A stretch of DNA of 64,000 nucleotides. Origin: Corallium rubrum. Lineage: Eukaryota; Cnidaria; Anthozoa; Scleralcyonacea; Coralliidae. Location: NCBI GenBank assembly GCA_964035015.1, contig OZ035998.1, positions 36,832,128 through 36,896,127 on the forward strand. Reading direction: 5' to 3'. Below, one piece after another: positions 57,801 to 64,000 of this stretch. Both the position numbers and the translations under genes were made by a program. Every line of letters starts with the position of its first letter. Positions within the stretch are counted from its first letter, which is position 1. The notes beneath the pieces were generated by a model. The model saw nothing but the letters and a program-made list of their open reading frames with translations. It did not search any database and was not told the origin of the DNA.

Positions 57801-60800
57801 GATTGTATCTTCATGTCATTGGTTTGCTTTAGAAATTTTTTGTTTTTGTTGCCCATAGCCTTTAATTGAATAAATACGGTATTACTTATAACGTTGGCGT
57901 TAGTACGTACCTCCATATAGCTAATCTGTTTCAAAACTTTAAACTTTGCATTCAGCTTCAAGATACACGTATCCGTGAAAAGAAGAACGCGATCCGACAC
58001 TTGACTACGAAGGTTGACCTAAACCAAAAATTGAATATAATTATACACTATATTTTCCCACCTTTCTTTACCGTTGATGAACGTAGCCTGTGACGGTCAA
58101 AAGCTCCAAAATTAATATTTTCCAGTCAGAGAACGTAGAATGTCTACTTTCTCAATAAAATCATTGGGGAGCTTAAGCAAGCTAGGACGACGACGGCAAT
58201 CTAAAGTTCAATATCTAGCAGAAACCACGAATCATTTACGTAGTATTGAATACTTAGAGTATGTTTTTGGACATCCAAAAGCTTTAGAGTTCTAAAAGGA
58301 GTTTGTCGCATAGTTTGAAGACAGGTTTCGCCGTTTCAGGAGTTAACGTCGTCTTGAAGACGTGAAAATGATGTGAATAACGTTGTATATAGAACGGCGC
58401 GGTGTTAGGATTACTCTTGGGACTAAAAGTTATTCGTTTTCTTTGTTGTGTGAGGAAAATTATATGCCTGACCCAGGCGTCTTGTTATATTTTTGTTTCG
58501 AGCATTAACAGCTTAAGTTTATTATGCAAAATTAACCGAGGGAATGCGATCAATCAAAAACGGGAATACACTTTCAATGAATAACAACATAGATTACTGT
58601 CCATGGATAATTAATATTGTTATATATTAAGTGTCAAATTCCATTTTTCTAGCTTTCCGATTGGGCGAGCAGAACTCGCGTAGCGGTCCGAAAATCGTGA
58701 TGTTTCACGCGTAACCCATGGCCCCTCGACCGCTGAAATGAAGATATCAAGTTTGTCTAATTCATGCAGACAGTTTTCCCATGTTTCTCGTTGTTGCCAT
58801 CGGGTTCACCTCGGGAACGGCAGTCTCGGGACTACAAAACACACTGTTTCCCTCGGTGCCAGTAAATAAGGTGTTTAGTATTACCTTTTTAGCTTCTGAA
58901 GAGAACAAGATGTCCTTGAATTGATACTTGACTTTATAGGTATCTACCAAGAAACGGAACTTTTGCGCGTTCTTGTTCTCCACATCCTAATGGAAATTTT
59001 AAAACAAGCAAGTTACAATACTCTTTGATTGGCTATGAAGTCTTTTTTCGAAAAGCTGGACCATTACATTGAGTATAAAGACGAAAAAGCTCTGTTTCTT
59101 TTTTTGACAACTTTCTAACAAAAGAAACCTCTTACCCTTAGGCTCTTATTCTAACCGTATTTAATAACCACCCCCTCCTCCCCCAAAATATGTATATATG
59201 CATATAATTAAGCACGTGCATGGTACGTTTGCGAGCTTAAGTCTAGTTTCCGTATAATCGCTACGATCGCCACGCCACGATCGTTCAAAAATGAACTCGT
59301 AGCCTAAGCGATTAAATGGAAACCAAGCTTTAGTGCACATGTGCAATGTAACACACGTCTGGTAGACATTCGGTCAAGCTCAAATACTCAGATGTTTCTG
59401 ATCCCCAAACTGGAATGGAGTCTGCAACATAATGACCAGCTAAACACTCTAATCGTTGGGCTACTCATGCAGACGCTGTGGAAAGCTAAAGTTGCAAGTT
59501 AGCAAATTCACAGTCATATGTGCTTCGAAGCGGTAGCGTTTCCATATGCAAAGTATTACATATAAACACTACTACCTAGGAAGCACATAGAACTATGAAT
59601 TTGCATTAAGTAAGAAATAGAAACGTACCTGGGACATATAGTCTCCCTTCCATCGTCGCCTACATCCCCATTCCTTGCGTCGCCCGTCAAGCGCTTCAAT
59701 TTGCAACCCAGCTTCACTCTCATAATTCCATGCCTCAGTAGCTCAATAATTAGAGCTTCTAACCGGTCATTACAAGGTTACAGGTTCGACTCCTGTCTGA
59801 GGGTCAGAAACATTATCTGAGTAAGTATTAGACACGATCGGAAATGGCGGCTGTCGAGGCTCGCGAAATACAGGCTGACCCGTATTAGCTACGCATGCGT
59901 AGAACGAATATCTTGCGTGTAAACGTCATCAATACTCACTTGAGCCAGCACGCACTTGAGCCAGCACGTCCCATGAAAGTGGCCGATTTTCTATGCGATT
60001 TCCGATCGTGGTTTGACGAACGTCTGCCGAACGTTTGTAATTATGATTTTTATTGCCACATTCCTAAGTATTTTGTGAAACTAATGAAGGTAAATGATCA
60101 AAATGGCGCATAAGTAAGAAATTGAAACGTACCTGGGACATATAGTCTCCCTTCCATCGCCGCCTACATCCCCATTCCTTGCGTCGCCCGTCAAGCGCTT
60201 CAGCAGCCGAGGCTTTCATATGCACTTCTTCCCTTTCTGCCTCTGGAATTTTAGAGATGATAACCCATGCGCGCCATCTAAACAATATATATTTTTAGGT
60301 CGGCTCGGGTCGGGTGATAGGACGAGGTGTAGCTTTGGGCAATGTGGGCGAGTTCGTTTCTGAGGTATATCTGGTCCTCTTGGTTCTTTAGTTTTTCTAA
60401 AAACTAAAGAACCAAGAGGACCAGATATATTCTTTAATTCAGTCTCCTGAAGGCCCGTTTACACAGGCGATTTTTGCCGCGATTTTTCTCACCTTGACGT
60501 ATGCGATATAGTGGATGACTCACTAAAGTATTGAACCCCATAGCTCTGCAGAGATGGTCCAATACATTCGTAAGACAATCCATTCAATCGCATGTGTTAA
60601 AGAGAGAAAAACCGCAGCAAAAATTGCCTGTGTAAACGACCCTTAACAGTCCCTAACAGTTTCCTAATAGTCTACTACGCTTAACAGCCTCCTACGCGGT
60701 TTTTGACCATATCAGACTGCCCAGAAGATTAAATTATATCACTGACCTATATATAACTGGACTGAATGCGGGTGCCCTATATCTATGACTGACAAGAGCG

Positions 60801-63264
60801 ACCGATTCAAGATAGCGGTTTATGGGTCCTTTGTTTAAAGTAGTATATAAGATAAAACACAATCCGAAGACGAACATCTTGAAAACCCAATATATGGATT
60901 AAGACAAGACAAAGATGAAACGGTTTCATCTTTGTCTTGTCTTAATCCATATCTTGGGTTTTCAAGATGTTCGTCTTCGGATTGTGTTTTACCTTATAAT
61001 TCTTTAAATTGTCGGCTTGGCGTAGTATTACTGGTGACTTTTTTCTCATATATTAATTTCTAACTGGATTGGTCTGTGGGCGCGGCTAAGCCCACAGTCA
61101 AATAAACATATTGGACAGAATTAAGTCAGCGGTCGCCATATTTCCGCCGCGAAACCCGCAGGCCAGTTATATATAGGTCGGTGAATTATACGTATTTCAA
61201 GCTTACATATCCACCATGTTTGACTTCAATCGGCGACCCATGCAAATATATTATTCGGTTGTATATAGAGTTTACTGGGTTTAGGTTGATGTGATTTAGT
61301 GCTTTCTGTTTCACGCTTCAAATTTCAAACAATCGGACCCAAACCTTCCGCCGCTCGGTGACAGTGACTCATTTAATCTAATGTAAAGGGTTTCAACTGT
61401 TACCTCAAATGAACAACCTTGACTTGATTAATAAATGTTTCGATGGCCTTAGGAGGAACTGGCCAAACAATACTTTTTCCCATATCGGGCATTGATCGAA
61501 CATTGCTGTTAACGAGAAGATATACAGTAGAAGATTAGCTCTGAACAAAAATAACAAGAGGAAAAGTAGACTTGGGGAAAGCAAGGCTTTTTTGTGCTGT
61601 AAAAATAAAATAGGTATACCCTAAACACAAGCTGCACAGATTACAAAATTATAACTTGTTACGACCCATCTGCGCACGTCATAAGACATTGCTTGTTACC
61701 AAGAAACCCAAATTTATCTTTTTCAAAAAACAAGAGGCAACCTCTCAGATTTCATACGCCAGATCATAGTCGCAAGAAATAAATTGTCTGGAAACGCGGC
61801 CAAAGTCTTTGGTCTAAGTTTTTGTTCACGTTTGTGCACCTTATTTCACCTTAACGCTTGCTGACTACACATTGTATTCTTGGCATAATGAAGCAATCAG
61901 CCAATAGCAGCGTTGCTTTATAAATATTAATGAACGTACTACAAAAAATTTTGCACTTTCAGTTGCAACTCATTGTCAGCCACTTTGATGTTCACCGCGT
62001 TTCCATGCAATTTAATAACGGACTTTCAAATGGTTGCAAAAGAGCCATTATCTATTGTTCGGACTGCAAGAATTGTGGGTAAAAGCGGAAAACTTAAATA
62101 GTGACGTCATCACGACGGAACCCTATTCTAGCGACTATACCAGATTCTCTTAAATGTTCAGCGAATGCTCCAGCTGCCATTGCTCTTTTGTTCATTAAAA
62201 CAAAAAAACTGCCAACGAGCTATTAGTTTCATAGGTACTTACGTATACATGTAAGCGCATGTGGTACGTGACTACATATGCGAGCTTATGGTGTAATATG
62301 TATATTATACAATACCCTGGTTGCTATGCGTGCTTTCATTGGTTGTTGGCCATGATCTATTGGGGGACAGACACATGGACACGTCAGATCACGTCAGCTG
62401 ACTTGTTTTTTTTCTTCTTGATGCCTCAAATTCAGGCAAGATTTTCGGTAAAACCTTTTAAATTTTTGTATTGTATAAAACAAATAGATTCATGTTTTTT
62501 GTTGTCTGTTCAGTTATAGATGCACAGAAGACGTAACAACGTGGTAAGAACGTCAGTGACCATCCGTACCACGTTGTGACATCTATAGGGACCTTAAGAT
62601 TCTAGGACGACGACGGGGTTAAAAAGCAATTGAAATTTTAGTATTAAAAAGAAGTCACGGTTAACTGACTACTGTATTCAATACTTGAAGCTTGTTTTAT
62701 AATTTTCAAAGTGTTAAAACCGTTGCAGTGCCTGTGTTAAGGCAATCCCAGACAACAGTTCTCATCACCCCACGAGTCAACGTCGTCCTGAAGACGTGAA
62801 AATGGTCTGAGTGGCGTTGCATACAGAGCGAGGACGGTGTTCAGATTACTCTTGGGACTAAAAATTATTCAGTATCTTTGTTTTGCAAGAAGAATGGCTT
62901 TGTTTGAAGGACGTCGTCCTCGAAGTTGCCGTCGTAGATCTTAAGGTCCCTTATAACTGACAGAGAACGGAAAAATAGAATCTATTTGTTAAACAGACGT
63001 TTGGTATGGACGTTGCTCAGACTCGACTAATAATCAGAAAATGTTTCTGCCTCTCACAAACACTTTCTTAGCATAATTCGACCGCCTTGACGAACATTTA
63101 CTAAACGTTTGTCACGTATTAAGAGCAACTCAAACTCGTTACCTAAATGCTTGAACAATTTTGTTCAAATACACTTTCATCTTCCAGTGACGATAACAAG
63201 ATAATATCTTGTTTCTTGCTCGCAGGCGTCGAACAAACAAACGGGCAAGGCCACCTCGGATATT
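54693..63264 (-). CDS. MYO1D-like: Short-tailed class I myosin (Myo1d-like), last seven coding exons
   Basis: Exons in transcript order: 63264-63143, 61505-61404, 60277-60133, 58986-58885, 58018-57911, 57138-56993 and 54849-54693 (stop TAA). Together they give 882 nt, or 293 residues, and every splice phase agrees. The first exon carries an IQ-type calmodulin-binding segment (NIRGGLARLFVRRLR then NKILSCYRHWKMKVYL). The next encode NVRSMPDMGKSIVWPVPP and HLRWRAWVIISKIP, a hallmark junction of Myo1d-type necks. The remaining exons form the TH1 domain, including VSDRVLLFTDTCILKLN and ATGLAVTSGGDQLFVLK then NDLVVC. The protein ends KKNGSRDLLLLATQ with no SH3 domain, so it is a short-tailed form. 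TH1 tails bind acidic membrane lipids. The family links actin to membranes, and Myo1d sets left-right asymmetry in flies and fish. The motor domain lies beyond the right edge. Myo1d versus Myo1g cannot be separated here. Confidence 0.9.
55020..55990. repeat. Intronic repeat block with a direct duplication
   Basis: TCGTCTCGGATGT through AATCGCACACGCCGTT occurs at 55272-55380 and 55521-55622. GAACGCTGTACAG...ACATGTGTGGAAATA repeats near 55449 and 55660. Copies of the AATAAAGGGTTAA and CTGGCTAACGC(C/T)A words lie at 55870-55960. Confidence 0.7.
56140..56161. repeat. Poly-C tract
   Basis: About 22 C in a row, in the last intron of the myosin gene. Confidence 0.95.
56490..56876. mobile_element. 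PIF/Harbinger-type MITE with TAA duplication
   Basis: The ends GGGTCTGTTTAC and GTAAACAGGCCC are inverted and flanked by TAA on both sides (56487-56489, 56877-56879). A 3-bp T-A target duplication and GGG/CCC ends fit Harbinger. 387 bp, with inner GGTAACC words. Confidence 0.8.
56993..57138 (-). CDS. MYO1D-like: Myosin I TH1 exon
   Basis: 146 nt. Encodes TGLAVTSGGDQLFVLK and NDLVVCFHN, then NRVTEAMAVAFQRM. The pattern TGL-VS-G-DQL-V and DL-VC is typical of Myo1d/g. Acceptor TTTGTATTGCAG, donor GAAA/GTACGT. Confidence 0.93.
57911..58018 (-). CDS. MYO1D-like: Myosin I TH1 exon
   Basis: 108 nt, phase 0 at both ends. Encodes SDRVLLFTDTCILKLNAKFK, the ER-(F)VVTD-LYKLD position of TH1 domains. 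Acceptor TTTTTGGTTTAG, donor GAG/GTACGT. Confidence 0.92.
58166..58446. mobile_element. Family A MITE, right end lost
   Basis: It begins GGGGAGCTTAAGCAAGCTAG as at 6486 and keeps the GAAGACGTGAAAATGATGTG core. No closing inverted end is present. Confidence 0.75.
58885..58986 (-). CDS. MYO1D-like: Myosin I TH1 exon
   Basis: 102 nt, phase 0 at both ends. Encodes DVENKNAQKFRFLVDTY and KYQFKDILFSSEAKK, aligned with the K(Y)-ILFS segment of TH1. Acceptor TTTCCATTAG, donor AAG/GTAATA. Confidence 0.88.
59238..59332. mobile_element. MITE of the AAAGCCTGGTTTCCAT family, diverged copy 3
   Basis: TTAAGTCTAGTTTCCGTA and ATGGAAACCAAGCTTTA are its inverted ends. It is inserted inside another repeat: the flanks match 37310-37460 when joined. 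Confidence 0.65.
59603..59698 (-). pseudogene. Partial duplicate of a myosin TH1 exon in the next intron
   Basis: The 3' two-fifths of exon 60133-60277, with its donor site and about 25 bp of intron, is repeated here with roughly three differences. It keeps the frame and encodes ALDGRRKEWGCRRRWKGDYM then SQ, followed by GTACGT. No clear acceptor precedes it, so it is probably a decoy. Confidence 0.85.
59728..59815 (+). mobile_element. tRNA-like SINE head (Thr-like)
   Basis: CCTCAG pairs with CTGAGG as an acceptor stem. AGCTCAATAATTAGAGC forms a D arm, and GGTTCGACTCC is a B box. The anticodon arm is imperfect, and the 3' tail CAGAAACATTATCTGAGTA is shared with the SINE at 28310-28410. A tRNA pseudogene or SINE is preferred. 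Confidence 0.6.
60133..60277 (-). CDS. MYO1D-like: Myosin I TH1 exon with RWRAW
   Basis: 145 nt. Acceptor TTGTTTAG, donor CCCAG/GTACGT. Encodes WRAWVIISKIPEAER to RRRWKGDYMSQ, matching the WEG-Y segment of the family. Its 3' part is duplicated at 59603-59698. Confidence 0.93.
60366..60429. repeat. Perfect hairpin with 31-bp arms
   Basis: Arms 60366-60396 and 60399-60429 are perfectly complementary around a 2-base centre. It lies in an intron of the myosin gene. Confidence 0.95.
60452..60643. mobile_element. MITE
   Basis: AGGCCCGTTTACACAGGCGA and the complement of TTGCCTGTGTAAACGACCCT are inverted ends. TTTTTGCCGCGATTTTTCTC also pairs across. Confidence 0.8.
60740..61183. mobile_element. Inverted-repeat MITE, CACTGACCT family copy 2
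   Basis: The ends CACTGACCTATATATAACTG and CAGTTATATATAGGTCGGTG match the 20443-20646 family. A long palindrome (60846-60998) is nested inside. Confidence 0.8.
60846..60998. repeat. Near-perfect palindrome with 76-bp arms
   Basis: Arms 60846-60921 and 60923-60998 are complementary with about two mismatches and a one-base centre. Confidence 0.93.
61404..61505 (-). CDS. MYO1D-like: Myosin I neck/tail junction exon
   Basis: 102 nt. Acceptor TCGTTAACAG, donor TTGAG/GTAACA. Encodes the diagnostic GKSIVWPVPPKAIETF. The split AG/A gives Arg before WRAW. Confidence 0.92.
62478..62990. mobile_element. MITE with AACAAATAGATTC ends, interrupted by a second MITE
   Basis: Same family as 50004-50122. 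The right half resumes after the inner element with TATAACTGACAGAGAACGG. In the first visible intron of the myosin gene. Confidence 0.82.
62587..62951. mobile_element. Family A MITE nested in another MITE, TAT duplication
   Basis: It begins AGGGACCTTAAGAT and ends ATCTTAAGGTCCCT. TAT on each side (62584-62586, 62952-62954) is the target duplication. The 50-kb copy shows the empty site CTATAACTG. Confidence 0.88.
63143..63264 (-). CDS. MYO1D-like: Myosin I exon with IQ motif
   Basis: 122 nt. Acceptor TTTTTTTACCTAG, donor TTTAG/GTAACG. Encodes RGGLARLFVRRLRARNK and HWKMKVYLNKIVQAF. The split codon AG/C joins the next exon as Ser. Confidence 0.88.
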
Positions 63265-64000
63265 CTAGGTAAAAAAAAGTCAGCAAAATTTAGTAAAGGA
63301 AATTGTATTAACCACGTCGACTGCAAAGAATTAAAAAATTTGAAATTTGAAACCTTATAGAAAACTGACTTGTCTGACATTTGTTCTACATAAACCCTAA
63401 GTAACCCTGATTACTAAGCGGATTTACTACCTACAATCACTGACAAAATACCATGGGACACTTCGTATTTGTGATGTAGTATATGTTACAATTTTTTTGT
63501 AATAAAGTTTATTCCTCTCCCTCCCTGTTCAATCCTGAATGGGAAACAAGGAACTGGGTTGTTTATATAAGCGGGACTGCTTCGCGGGCTTCCAGTTTCA
63601 GGTGTATCACGCAATTCCTAACATGCGAAATAAGTGACTTTTGTGCTTGTGGGCACGCGCAACCTGATCTGGCCAGTATTGTTTATTTTGCCTCATTGCA
63701 CTTTTACTAAAGTTAGGGTTTTGTAGGGGTACCTAACCTCCTATAGATCCCAGAAAATCCAGCGTTGGATTAAATTTGCTAGTGGGTCAGGTTAGCATAT
63801 AAGCTACGCGGCTTATTTAACTAGTAGGTCAGGTTAAACATATGCCACAATCAGTGCCAAAACTTTTGGGACGCTTCGATTGAAAGACAGCATTTGCTTT
63901 AAGTAACACTGCGGACCCCTTGGCCCTTACTCAATGTTGGTTACTATTTGGGCTCTTTTTCCAACGTTTACTCCTACGATTACTGACAAATAATGTAAAT
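63265..64000. other. Edge region, presumed myosin intron
   Basis: No exon recognised on the minus strand. The previous exon of the myosin gene should end in phase 0 and lie further right. GGTCAGGTTA words at 63786 and 63829 also occur near 47507. Confidence 0.4.

Noticed and set aside
59728-59815. Functional tRNA-Thr gene
   Set aside because: The anticodon arm is imperfect, the 3' part continues into a shared SINE tail, and no T-run terminator follows directly.

Overview
This is a 64 kb window of AT-rich animal nuclear DNA. Genes are sparse, split by GT-AG introns and surrounded by many small DNA transposons, SINEs and Penelope-like fragments. The gene content and repeat style suggest a marine invertebrate, and I would guess an early-branching one such as a cnidarian or sponge. 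That placement is inference; the sequence alone does not settle it. No bacterial, organellar, CRISPR or operon features are present.

Three genes can be supported. (1) Positions 1-17,004, minus strand: eight coding exons of an MMTAG2 (C1orf35) homologue, found by joining short exons whose splice phases all agree. Its 3' end runs off the left edge. (2) Positions 31,062-31,946, plus strand: an intronless 294-residue CDK5 activator (p35/CDK5R1 family), with a TATA box upstream and a poly(A) signal downstream. (3) Positions 54,693-63,264, minus strand: the last seven coding exons of a short-tailed class I myosin (Myo1d-like), covering an IQ motif and the lipid-binding TH1 tail to the stop codon. 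Its motor exons lie beyond the right edge.

The three genes show no sign of working together. One regulates a neuronal-type kinase, one is a membrane-linked actin motor, and one is a poorly understood conserved protein.

The rest is repeats. Introns of the MMTAG2 gene hold two 16-bp minisatellite arrays, a Penelope-like GIY-YIG remnant, a 5S rRNA-derived SINE, a hAT element with an 8-bp target duplication and several inverted-repeat elements. The spaces at 17.1-30.9 kb and 32.5-54.3 kb hold foldback elements, one of them with 107-bp arms, a second hAT element, more 5S-derived SINE copies, pentanucleotide, AAT, GTTT and TA microsatellites, and a recent 187-bp tandem duplication. Introns of the myosin gene hold nested inverted-repeat elements, a near-perfect 76-bp-arm palindrome and a duplicated piece of a coding exon. 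I found no clearly new biological system. The most useful results are the two split genes, the partial exon duplication, the hammerhead-like cores in the Penelope-like ends and the 5S-derived SINE family.
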